Shown piece after piece: positions 17,657 through 25,390 of a DNA stretch of 64,000 bases. Numbering within the stretch: the stretch's first letter is position 1; the number at the start of each line of letters is the position of its first letter. A program made the translations under genes and the position numbers. Source of the stretch: JAFGOG01 sp034429215 (GTDB taxonomy: Bacteria; Chloroflexota; Anaerolineae; JAAYZQ01); contig DAOUGI010000040.1 of the NCBI GenBank assembly GCA_034429215.1, forward strand, positions 14,835 to 78,834, given 5' to 3'. Under the pieces are notes generated by a model, which was given only the letters and a program-made list of their open reading frames with translations, did no database searches and had not been told where the DNA came from.

Positions 17657-18675
17657 TCTATTCTCCTCAGGGCTGCCTTCATGAGGGCGACCGTATTGTC
17701 AAAATCGTTCAGGCTCAGTATACTCACCGGGTTGTGGATGTAACGGCATGGCACGGCTACAGTTGCCGACGGCACACCGGTTCTGGATAGATGGATGGCT
17801 CCGGCGTCGGTGCCGCCGACTCCGGGCTGCTTGAACTGATAGGGGATGCCGCCGGCCACTGCGGCATCGACCAGCAGGCGGACCAGCCGCTTGTCGGCGA
17901 TAAACGAGTGATCCATGATTGTGATCGCCGGCCCCTTACCCAGCTCGGTTGTTGGACTCGTATCCTTTTGCTTGGGCAGGTCATCACAAACGGTGCCTTC
18001 CAGGGCAAAGGCAAGATCTGGTGCGATCCGGTAGGCAGCCACCCGCGCTCCTCGCATCCCCACTTCCTCTTGAGCGCTGAACGACAGGTAAAGGTCCACG
18101 GCATAGGTGCCATCGGCCAGGGCCGCCGCGACGGCGCAGCCGGCGCGGTCGTCGAAGGCTTTGCCCTTTACCGTGCGCAGGCCGGCCTCGCTCAGGACCT
18201 CAAAGTGGGTATCGGGGGTGGCATAGTCGCCTAACTTGACCAGCTCCTTGGCCTCATCTTCGCTGCCGGCGCCGATGTCGATGGCCAATTGCTCGTACTT
18301 GATGACCCGCTCCAGCTCATCTTCGCCAGACAGGTGAATCGGCGGCGCCAGGATCACGCCCCGGATCCGCTTTTCGCCGACGATCACCCGCTTAGCCAAC
18401 AGCAATCGCTGGTCCAACCCGCCTACAGGCCGAAACCCCAGCAGGCCGCTCTTTTGGATGCTGATGATCATCAACCCTACCTCGTCGGTGTGGGCGTCGA
18501 TCATCACCTTGAGCCGCGGCTCGGGGCCGGTGCCCCGCTTGAATGCGATCAGGTTGCCCAGCGCATCGGTGGATAGGTCGTCCACCTGGCCGCGCAGGTG
18601 GCGGGCCAGCACCCGGCGCACCTCATCTTCACAGCCCGGTGGTCCAAAAGCGTTTGACAGTTCTTCTAGCAGCAA
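17653..18675 (-). CDS. M42 family metallo-aminopeptidase, paralog B
   Basis: A 340-residue M42 peptidase. Motifs: DAHTDEVGLM with the metal His and Asp (note Thr where the paralogs have Met), FDDRAGCAVAAAL, AQEEVGMRG and RYIHNPVSILSLNDF. The full set of metal ligands is retained, so it should be active. It lies upstream of paralog A (overlap ATGA) and downstream of paralog C, from which it is separated by 120 bases holding a repeat module. Substrate preference within TET peptidases cannot be read from the motifs. Confidence 0.92.
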   Translation of the reverse strand: MLLEELSNAFGPPGCEDEVRRVLARHLRGQVDDLSTDALGNLIAFKRGTGPEPRLKVMIDAHTDEVGLMIISIQKSGLLGFRPVGGLDQRLLLAKRVIVGEKRIRGVILAPPIHLSGEDELERVIKYEQLAIDIGAGSEDEAKELVKLGDYATPDTHFEVLSEAGLRTVKGKAFDDRAGCAVAAALADGTYAVDLYLSFSAQEEVGMRGARVAAYRIAPDLAFALEGTVCDDLPKQKDTSPTTELGKGPAITIMDHSFIADKRLVRLLVDAAVAGGIPYQFKQPGVGGTDAGAIHLSRTGVPSATVAVPCRYIHNPVSILSLNDFDNTVALMKAALRRIE

Positions 18676-18730
18676 AATCGCTCTCCTTTAAGCAAATGGG
18701 CCCACTCTACGCGCTCTGCGCTCTGGGGGA

Positions 18731-18776
18731 CAGCCGCGAATCCCCCTGACGGGGATTCCTGTCGGCCATGCATGTC
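18731..18776. repeat. dispersed 45-base module, copy 1
   Basis: The intergenic segment contains GAATCCCC-CTGAC-GGGGATTC, a perfect 8-base-pair hairpin, followed by TCGGCCATGCATGTC. A close match lies at 46333-46375 inside a larger repeat, with the same order of blocks (CAGCCGCGA, TCCCC, GGGGAT, TCGGCC, TGCATGTC). Confidence 0.65.
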
Positions 18777-18795
18777 GCTTTGTTCGCAGATGCCC

Positions 18796-19860
18796 TTACT
18801 CCAGCCCCAGGTCCCAGGCTAGCTTGGCCAGCGAGTTGTCGTCCAACCTGCTGATAAAAGCTGCGATAAGCCGGCCAGCCCGCTCAATGTCCTTGATCGC
18901 CCCGGTTTCGACCGGTGTGTGCATGTTCCGCAGCGGAATTGATACCAGGCCAGCCGGGATGCCTTCGCGCGATATCTGGATAGCATAGGCATCGGTGCCC
19001 CCCGGCCGGGGACTTGGCTCCATTTGCCACGCCATCTCCAACGACTTGGCCGCCTCGACAAGGCCGTCCGACAGCTTGGGGTGAAAGTTGGGGCCATAGT
19101 TGATCGTCGGTCCCTTGCCCAGATCAAAGGTCGTGTCGTCGGGCACGCCGGGCTGGTGGGCAAAGGTCACGTCGAGGGCGATGCCAATCTGGGGCTTGAT
19201 CCCAAATGTGCCGGTGATGGCCCCGCCGTAAGTCACCTCCTCCTGCACCGTCGCCACGGCATACACGTCCCAGGTGTGGCGCATCCGGCTGAGCTCCTCC
19301 AGGCAGACCGCGATAGCGGCGACCGACGCCCGGTTGTCCAACGCTTTTCCTGCGACCAATCCGCCCTTTAGCTCGACCAGATCGCATTTCATGGTAATGA
19401 GGTCGCCCACCCGCACCAGTCGGCTCACCTCTTCGGGCGGCAGCCCTACGTCGATGAGCAGCTTGTCAGCCGGGAACGGCTTGTTCCGTTCGGCGCGGGG
19501 CAGCACGTGAGGCGGCGGCGCGCCGATGACACCGGTCAACTGCCGGCGGCCATGCACCACTACCTCCTGCCCAGGCAGCACCCGGTCGTCATAGCCCCCC
19601 ACCTGATCAAAGTGGATAAAGCCGTCTTCCAGCTCCCGTACGATCAGGCCGATCTCGTCCATATGCGCGGCCAACATCACTGCCGGGCGCGGATCGGGGC
19701 CAGAACCCCGCTTTAGGGCGACCACGTTGCCCAGGGTATCGATGGTTGTCTGGTCGGCAAAGGGGCCAAAGAACTCTTGCACGATGGCGCGCACTTGGTG
19801 CTCATACCCAGATACGCCATGTGCTTCGGTGAGACGTTTTAATAGAGGGACAATCTCCAC
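18796..19860 (-). CDS. M42 family metallo-aminopeptidase, paralog C
   Basis: A 354-residue M42 peptidase with AAHMDEIGLI, KALDNRASVAA, TVQEEVTYGGA and RNMHTPVETGAIKD. All metal ligands are retained; TYGG replaces the LRGA/MRGA seen after the EE pair in the other two. It begins with GTG at 19860, GGGAGA lying 11 bases upstream, and has a perfect consensus promoter. With paralogs B and A it forms a three-gene peptidase array, which would allow hetero-oligomeric TET particles with different specificities, as described for archaeal TET enzymes; that is inference. Confidence 0.92.
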   Translation of the reverse strand: MEIVPLLKRLTEAHGVSGYEHQVRAIVQEFFGPFADQTTIDTLGNVVALKRGSGPDPRPAVMLAAHMDEIGLIVRELEDGFIHFDQVGGYDDRVLPGQEVVVHGRRQLTGVIGAPPPHVLPRAERNKPFPADKLLIDVGLPPEEVSRLVRVGDLITMKCDLVELKGGLVAGKALDNRASVAAIAVCLEELSRMRHTWDVYAVATVQEEVTYGGAITGTFGIKPQIGIALDVTFAHQPGVPDDTTFDLGKGPTINYGPNFHPKLSDGLVEAAKSLEMAWQMEPSPRPGGTDAYAIQISREGIPAGLVSIPLRNMHTPVETGAIKDIERAGRLIAAFISRLDDNSLAKLAWDLGLE

Positions 19861-19904
19861 GAGCCCACTTTCTCCCTGTATCGAGAATTCATTGAGGCTA
19901 ATCG

Positions 19905-19933
19905 ATTATAGTCGCGAATAGTGTCTGTGTCAA
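19905..19933 (-). promoter_or_regulatory. consensus promoter of the M42 array
   Basis: TTGACA (19928-19933), 17-base spacer and TATAAT (19905-19910) on the minus strand: a perfect sigma-70/A match. The leader is about 40 bases. Confidence 0.9.
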
Positions 19934-19965
19934 ATACGTTTGCGCGATTCTCCACAGGCGCTCGC

Positions 19966-20244
19966 TCAGTGCGGCGCGGTCGCCGGCGTCAGCGTCGGGG
20001 TTATGATCGGCGCAGTCGTCGGCGTCAGTGTCAGAGTTATTTCCGGGGTGAGCATCAGCTCTTCTTCCAGTGGCTCCGAACTGGTCCACGGAGCCGGGAT
20101 CTTTTCCCACATCTGGCGTACCGCGAGACTGGCGAAACCCAGACAATAGAGCAGCGAAGCAGCCAGCAGCACGACCAGGATCACGACCAGCACAAGTTGT
20201 TGCTGTTCTGTCAGCACCAGCCCCCGTCGTCGCCGTCTCTTCAC
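19966..20244 (-). CDS. small membrane-anchored Thr/Pro-tailed protein
   Basis: A 92-residue protein: basic N-terminus (MKRRRRRGLVLTEQQQ), one transmembrane helix (about 17-38, LVLVVILVVLLAASLLYCLG), and an acidic then Thr/Pro-rich exterior tail (TPTTAPIITPTLTP). No domain is recognised. It lies 20 bases after the larger Thr/Pro-rich gene and probably belongs to the same three-gene transcript. The tail resembles the mucin-like linkers of its neighbour, suggesting a shared surface role. Confidence is reduced because low-complexity sequence can keep several frames open. Confidence 0.55.
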   Translation of the reverse strand: MKRRRRRGLVLTEQQQLVLVVILVVLLAASLLYCLGFASLAVRQMWEKIPAPWTSSEPLEEELMLTPEITLTLTPTTAPIITPTLTPATAPH

Positions 20245-20264
20245 ACGGTCCTCGATCTTTGATC

Positions 20265-20903
20265 CTAATGGCCACCGCCGGCCAAGCTGCCGGCAAAGGT
20301 GACTGTCGCCGTCGAAACAACTGTGGGCGTAATCGTCGGAGTGGCGGTGGGCGTGTCGGTCGCAGTCACCGTCGGCGAAGGGGTCATGGTTGGCGTATCG
20401 GTGGTAGTGGCGGTTGGGGTCAGACTAGGCGTGGCGGTGGGCGATGGCGTCGCGCTCGGGGTCCATGTCCCAGTAGGTGTCAGTGTTGCCGTATTGGTGG
20501 CGGTCGTCGTGTTGGTAGCGGTTGCCGTGCCGGTAGCGGTCGGAGTGTGGGTGGCCGTAGCGGTCTGCGAGGGTGTGTAGGTAGTGGTCGGTGTGTGCGT
20601 GGTCGTGCCGGTAGGCGTATTGGTAAACGTGGCGCTGGCACCCGGCCTGGACGTATCGGTGACCGTGGGGAACGAGGGAGTAAAAGTCGCCGATGGAGCG
20701 GCTGTCCAAGATGGCGTCAACGTAGCGACAGGGACCCAGGTCAAAGATGGCGCGGGCGTCGCTTGCGCCGGTGCGAGGACCAGCAAGAGGGCCCCTGTGC
20801 AGTAGCAGGGGAGCGTAAGCAGGATTGCGCCGATCAACAGCGCATAGATCTTTTGCCGATAGACCGGCAGGGCGCGAAACTGATCGGCGATTCGCCTGAA
20901 CAA
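20265..20903 (-). CDS. membrane-anchored mucin-like Thr/Pro repeat protein
   Basis: A 212-residue protein. After a cytoplasmic start ([17 protein letters not shown]) comes one transmembrane helix (about 20-45, [24 protein letters not shown]). The remaining 165 residues are almost all Thr, Pro, Ala and Ser in short TPTxTxT repeats, ending [10 protein letters not shown]. Such regions are extended, often O-glycosylated stalks; no globular head is attached here. The underlying DNA is a degenerate tandem repeat with long open frames on several strands; the minus frame was chosen because it has the membrane helix and matches its neighbours. Confidence 0.65.
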   Translation of the reverse strand: MFRRIADQFRALPVYRQKIYALLIGAILLTLPCYCTGALLLVLAPAQATPAPSLTWVPVATLTPSWTAAPSATFTPSFPTVTDTSRPGASATFTNTPTGTTTHTPTTTYTPSQTATATHTPTATGTATATNTTTATNTATLTPTGTWTPSATPSPTATPSLTPTATTTDTPTMTPSPTVTATDTPTATPTITPTVVSTATVTFAGSLAGGGH

Positions 20904-20936
20904 AGACCTTTCCCTCGATCGGCTGTCGGCCGGCGC

Positions 20937-21227
20937 CTAGAGCATCTGAATGGTGGCCACGATGGCCCGGCGCGTGGCTTTGAGATACTCCAAATACAAG
21001 AGCGGGTCCCAAGCAGGAGCATTCAAGTCGATGAACGGTTCGCCTGCACGTTGCAGCAACCAATCTGTCGAGGGCGCGCTTTGGTTGATCTGGTCGATCT
21101 CGCTGTCGATCTCCCTCAGCCGGGACAGCAGAAAGAACCTGACTTTATCCAGGGGCATCCGGTCCAGGGAGGCCGGCATCTCCTGGAGCCACAGGCGTGC
21201 ATTTGATTTGTCGATCGCTTGAGCCAT
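20937..21227 (-). CDS. small helical protein of unknown function
   Basis: A 96-residue soluble protein, mostly helical and charged (DKVRFFLLSRLREIDSEIDQIN), ending AIVATIQML. I recognise no family. It has a consensus promoter and leads the transcript of the two Thr/Pro-rich membrane proteins, which follow after 33 and 20 bases. It may be a cytoplasmic partner of them. Confidence 0.6.
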   Translation of the reverse strand: MAQAIDKSNARLWLQEMPASLDRMPLDKVRFFLLSRLREIDSEIDQINQSAPSTDWLLQRAGEPFIDLNAPAWDPLLYLEYLKATRRAIVATIQML

Positions 21228-21280
21228 GAACCGTTCCTTGAGGCCAATTGCTATGCCAGGTCTTCCGGCTTGGCTCGGCC

Positions 21281-21309
21281 ATCATAACACCGATTTTTCG
21301 CCTTGTCAA
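21281..21309 (-). promoter_or_regulatory. promoter of the Thr/Pro protein operon
   Basis: TTGACA (21304-21309), 17-base spacer and TATGAT (21281-21286) on the minus strand, back to back with the promoter of the transglutaminase gene. Confidence 0.8.
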
Positions 21310-21340
21310 GCAACTACAACAACTCGAACGCGCGTCCTCT

Positions 21341-21369
21341 TTGACTTCTATCCCTTTGTACGCTACAAT
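21341..21369 (+). promoter_or_regulatory. promoter of the transglutaminase-like gene
   Basis: TTGACT (21341-21346), 17-base spacer and TACAAT (21364-21369). The leader is about 55 bases and contains a half copy of the GAAACCGGGTT element. Confidence 0.8.
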
Positions 21370-21431
21370 ATCGCCGCACCGGATGAACCTACAGGCCCGA
21401 AACCGGGTTATTGTTTGGGAAAGATAGAACT

Positions 21432-23741
21432 ATGGGTTCGAGATTCGGACCAAAAGAGGGTTGGGCGACTGTCGCCTTGTTTCTGTTTGTGCTCCTGTGC
21501 ACAGCTTGGTGCATACAGGCCGTCGAGTGGACGGCGGGCCTGTCTATTCTGACGGGAGTGGTTCTGCTTGGCGGCGTGGTTGGCATTGTCCTGGCCAAAA
21601 GCCGCGTGCCAAACAGCATGGCCCACTTGCTGTCTGCCTTGAGCGGAGTGACCTGGGTTGCCTACCTGACCAGTCAGGTTCTGGCCCGTACCAATGAGGT
21701 TACTCTCGAGGTGGCTGTCGTCGACCTAGAGCACCAACTGATCGACTGGCTCAGAGTTCTGTTCGGCACCGAGACGAGCCCGGGAAACTATATCTTTGTC
21801 CTGCTGCTTGGCTTGTTGATGTGGCTTGTGGCCTATTTCTCTGCCTGGGCCATCTTTCGCTGGGAGCGTGTTTGGTGGGCCGTCATCCCCTGCGGTCTGG
21901 TCATGCTGGTCAACGTTACCTATTCGCCGGTCAGCCTGACTTTCTATATCCTCTCCTTCCTGCTATGTGTTCTGCTGCTGATTGTGCGGACCAACCTGGC
22001 CTTCCGGGCGCGAGAGTGGGAGTCTGCCCGAGTCGTCTATGACACCGACATTGTCTATAGCTTTCTGCGGGCTGGGCTGATCGTTTCTGTTGTCGCCATT
22101 GCTCTGGCTTGGGTTGCGCCCTCGGCTTTGGCCAGCCGGCCTTTCCAGGAGTTCTGGGACAAAGTTAGCGAGCCTTGGCACCGCTTGCAGGACCAGTCGT
22201 CGCGCATTTTTCACAACCTCAACTATCGCAACGAGCCTGCCTTTGTCTCGTTTGGCCTTGCCACCAGGTTCGGCGGCGCTGTCAACCTGTCCAACGATCC
22301 GGTCATGGATGTCGAGTCGGTCTACGCCCGCTATTGGCGGGTCATAGTCTTTCACGAATACGCTGCTGACGGCTGGAACAACACCGATTTTACCATCATC
22401 CCAATGGAACCAGACCAGACACCCCTTGCTTCTCCCCCTTTCGAGCTGCGGCTAAACATATCGCAAACCATTACGCTAAGGCAAAATCTCGGCCCACCGG
22501 GCTTGATCGCTGCGGCAGGCCAGCCCATAGCCGGTCACCTGCCGCTCGATGCTCGTGTCGCCGACGTAACCATCGAGACTGAGCCGATCCAGATCAGCTC
22601 CTCTGCCACCCAGTCCAACACCATGCCGGGCGACGCTTCGGTGCTCTATGCCAGGGAACTGCTCAAGGCAGGCCAGTCCTACAAGGTCGTTTCGTCGATC
22701 ACCATCGCCGACGAAGAGAGCTTGCGTGAGGCGGGCACCGAATACCCGTCCTGGATCATACCCCGTTATCTGCAGCTTCCTGACAATCTGCCGCCCCGGG
22801 TGCGTCTCCTGGCCGAGCAGATCACGGCCGGGCGTGGCACCCCCTTTGACAAGGCGGCGGCGATTGAAGGCTATTTGCGCAACATCCCCTACAACCAGCA
22901 GATCGACGGGCCGGCCCCCGGCCGGGATGGGGTCGATTACTTTTTGTTCGAAGCCAAAGAGGGCTATTGTGACTATTACGCTTCGGCGATGGTGGTCATG
23001 CTCCGCGCGGTCGGCGTACCGGCGCGTTATGTGCGGGGCTATAGCCTGGGAGAACAGGACAAAGGTGTATTTCACGTTCTGTCCAACAACGCCCATGCCT
23101 GGCCTGAGGTCTTTTTCCCCGGGTATGGCTGGGTCGAGTTCGAGCCGACCTCGGCCCAACCGGTCATCGTCCGGCCGAGCCCCAGGGAGGATCAGCAAGG
23201 ACCGCGCGACGTTCCTCACGAAGAAGATGACGCCGAGCGCTTGGGTGACCGCGAAGACATGTTTGGCCGCGGTACCTATGTACCGGCGCCTACCCCAACA
23301 CCCGAGCCCTTTGTCAACCGGATTGGTCGTTTCAGCGGGTGGATCCTCGGTTTGCTGGCGGTGGTAATCCTGGCGGTCACTCTGCTCGTGTCGCACCGTC
23401 GCCGCCGAATGGCAGGCTATAGCGTGGCCGAGTGGACCTACGCCAGCCTAGTGAACTGGGTCCGGCGTCTGTTTCACCTCAGCCCTCTGGCCCACCAGAC
23501 GCCCTATGAATACGCTGCGGTGGTGAACGATGCCTTGGGCCGTGAGCAGCCGGCTGTGGCGCAGATCGCCGATTATTACGTCCAGGAGCGGTTCGGCGGC
23601 AAGACCGTCCCTGAGGCCGAAGTCAAGCAGATCTGGAGCCAGACCTGGCCCAGCCTTGTACGTCGCCGGATAGAGCAGAGGGTAGAGGCCGTCCAGCGCG
23701 TGTGGCGCCGCCTGACCCTACCCCCTGAAGAGATCGAGTAA
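21432..23741 (+). CDS. TgpA-like membrane transglutaminase family protein
   Basis: A 769-residue membrane protein with the TgpA layout: about six N-terminal transmembrane helices (to about residue 240) and an exterior domain with a transglutaminase-like core (about 450-580). One more helix follows near 640, then a cytoplasmic DUF4129-like tail with ELxP-type helices. The cysteine protease-like core shows EGYCDYYASAMVVMLRAVG (Cys), NNAHAWPEVFF (His) and GWVEFEPT (acidic third residue). Family members are linked to peptide cross-linking or hydrolysis at the cell surface; the substrate is unknown. In many bacteria tgpA sits in a moxR-DUF58-tgpA operon, but neither partner is here. The ATG at 21432 was preferred over TTG at 21411 because GGGAAAG lies eight bases before it. 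Confidence 0.85.
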   Translation: MGSRFGPKEGWATVALFLFVLLCTAWCIQAVEWTAGLSILTGVVLLGGVVGIVLAKSRVPNSMAHLLSALSGVTWVAYLTSQVLARTNEVTLEVAVVDLEHQLIDWLRVLFGTETSPGNYIFVLLLGLLMWLVAYFSAWAIFRWERVWWAVIPCGLVMLVNVTYSPVSLTFYILSFLLCVLLLIVRTNLAFRAREWESARVVYDTDIVYSFLRAGLIVSVVAIALAWVAPSALASRPFQEFWDKVSEPWHRLQDQSSRIFHNLNYRNEPAFVSFGLATRFGGAVNLSNDPVMDVESVYARYWRVIVFHEYAADGWNNTDFTIIPMEPDQTPLASPPFELRLNISQTITLRQNLGPPGLIAAAGQPIAGHLPLDARVADVTIETEPIQISSSATQSNTMPGDASVLYARELLKAGQSYKVVSSITIADEESLREAGTEYPSWIIPRYLQLPDNLPPRVRLLAEQITAGRGTPFDKAAAIEGYLRNIPYNQQIDGPAPGRDGVDYFLFEAKEGYCDYYASAMVVMLRAVGVPARYVRGYSLGEQDKGVFHVLSNNAHAWPEVFFPGYGWVEFEPTSAQPVIVRPSPREDQQGPRDVPHEEDDAERLGDREDMFGRGTYVPAPTPTPEPFVNRIGRFSGWILGLLAVVILAVTLLVSHRRRRMAGYSVAEWTYASLVNWVRRLFHLSPLAHQTPYEYAAVVNDALGREQPAVAQIADYYVQERFGGKTVPEAEVKQIWSQTWPSLVRRRIEQRVEAVQRVWRRLTLPPEEIE

Positions 23742-23770
23742 CGCGAATCTCCCAAGTCGAAAACTTGCTC

Positions 23771-25390
23771 TTATTTGCTGCCCCAGCCCCCACCGCCAGG
23801 GGTCTGCAGGCTCAGCACGTCGCCTGGGCCGACCTCGCCCTCGGTCTTGGCGGGCAGCTCGCTGGCCTGGCCGTTGTGGATCAATACATTGCGCCCCACC
23901 GCTCCCGGCTCCCCACCCTGCAATCCATAGGCCGCCGTGCGCCGCCGCTCCGTCAGCAGCGTCACCGTCGCCGGGCAAAGGAACTCGATCTCGCGCACCA
24001 GCCCGTCTCCGCCTCGATGGCGGCCCGCGCCGCCCGATCCGCACCGCAGCGCATAGCGCCGCACCCGGAAGGGATAGACATATTCCAGCGCCTCTACCGG
24101 CGTGTTGAGGGTGTTGGTCATATGAACGTGCACCCCTGACAGCCCATCGCCAGCCGGGCCGGCCCCGGTGCCGCCCCCAACTGTCTCATAGTAGGCAAAG
24201 GGCTTGCCCCGTTCCGGGTCGTACCCTCCAATCGCCACGTTGTTCATTGTCCCCTGGCTGGCGGCCGGGATCATGCCGGGCAGTGCCTGGGCCAGCGCTC
24301 CCAGCACCACATCGACGATCCGCTGCGATGTCTCTACGTTGCCACCCGCCACCGCGTGGGGCGGCTCGGCGTCCAGGATGCTCCCCTTTGGCACGATCAC
24401 CTCCACCGGGGCGAATGTGCCGCTGTTGACCGGGCTGGCCAGGTTGCCTGAATCGGCGCCGACCACGCAGCGCACCACGTACCAGGCCGCCGACTCGGCG
24501 ATCGATCGCACCGCGTTGAGCGGCCCGGCCACCGCCGGGCTGGATCCGCTGAAATCGACCGTCATGTGGTCTGACTCGACCGTGACCTTGACCTGGATCC
24601 GGGGGCCGCCCTGCTCAGCCGCCGCCGCATCTTGGCGGTTCCGCTTTCCGTCGTCGTCCAGCTCGTCGGCGAAGGAATACACGCCGTCGGGGATGTGGAC
24701 GATGGCTGCTCGGGTCAGCCGTTCGGCGTAGGCCAGCAGGCCGCGCGCATAGCGCAGTGTCTCCGCCAGCCCGTAGCGGGCAACGATCTCTTGCAAACGC
24801 TGCTCGCCCACCCGATGCGCGGCCATCTGCGCTGCCAAGTCACCCCGCCGCTCGGCGGGGGTGCGTACGTTGCGCAAGATGAGGGCCAGCAGATCCTGGT
24901 TGGTCCACCCGGCATCGACCAGCTTGACCGGCGGGATGATCAGCCCCTCCTGGTAGATCTCGCTGGCCAGCGGCATCGACCCCGGCGACATGCCGCCCAC
25001 GTCGGCGTGGTGGGCGCGGCTGGCTATCACGAAATCGGGACCGGGCCCATCGCCCACAAAGACGGGCGACACCATGGTGATGTCGGGCAGGTGGGTGCCG
25101 CCGAGGTAGGGGTCGTTCAGCGCCACCAGGTCGCCCGGCGCCCACGACTCGACGGCTCGCGCCGCAGCCAGCACCGACGCCGGCATGGCCCCCAGATGCA
25201 CCGGGATGTGCGCTGCTTGGGCGATCATCTGCCCCGGCGGCTCGGCCAAGAAGCAGGCGCACGAAAAATCGCGCCGTTCTTTGATGTTGGGGCTGTAGGC
25301 GGTGCGGCCCAGCGTCACCCCCATCTCCTCGGCGACTGAGATGAACAGGTTCTTGAATATCTCCAGTGCGATCGGGTCCAGGTCGCTCAT
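23771..25390 (-). CDS. hyuB: hydantoinase B / 5-oxoprolinase beta-type subunit
   Basis: A 539-residue HyuB-family subunit. With HyuA it forms an ATP-dependent amidohydrolase (N-methylhydantoinase or 5-oxoprolinase) or, in relatives, an acetone or acetophenone carboxylase; the substrate is not decided by sequence. Motifs: SDLDPIALEIFKNLFISVAEEMG at the N-terminus (start of the family), DFSCACFL, LNDPYLGGTHLPDI and GGGGWG at the C-terminus. The open frame continues far upstream inside hyuA, but the true start is the ATG at 25390, overlapping the hyuA stop (ATGA). It converges with the transglutaminase gene 29 bases away. Confidence 0.88.
   Translation of the reverse strand: MSDLDPIALEIFKNLFISVAEEMGVTLGRTAYSPNIKERRDFSCACFLAEPPGQMIAQAAHIPVHLGAMPASVLAAARAVESWAPGDLVALNDPYLGGTHLPDITMVSPVFVGDGPGPDFVIASRAHHADVGGMSPGSMPLASEIYQEGLIIPPVKLVDAGWTNQDLLALILRNVRTPAERRGDLAAQMAAHRVGEQRLQEIVARYGLAETLRYARGLLAYAERLTRAAIVHIPDGVYSFADELDDDGKRNRQDAAAAEQGGPRIQVKVTVESDHMTVDFSGSSPAVAGPLNAVRSIAESAAWYVVRCVVGADSGNLASPVNSGTFAPVEVIVPKGSILDAEPPHAVAGGNVETSQRIVDVVLGALAQALPGMIPAASQGTMNNVAIGGYDPERGKPFAYYETVGGGTGAGPAGDGLSGVHVHMTNTLNTPVEALEYVYPFRVRRYALRCGSGGAGRHRGGDGLVREIEFLCPATVTLLTERRRTAAYGLQGGEPGAVGRNVLIHNGQASELPAKTEGEVGPGDVLSLQTPGGGGWGSK

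Noticed and set aside
20070..21206. A 378-residue Arg/Gly-rich open frame on the plus strand.
   Set aside because: It is the complement of the Thr/Pro repeat gene; repeats keep several frames open and only the minus frames have membrane helices and an upstream consensus promoter.
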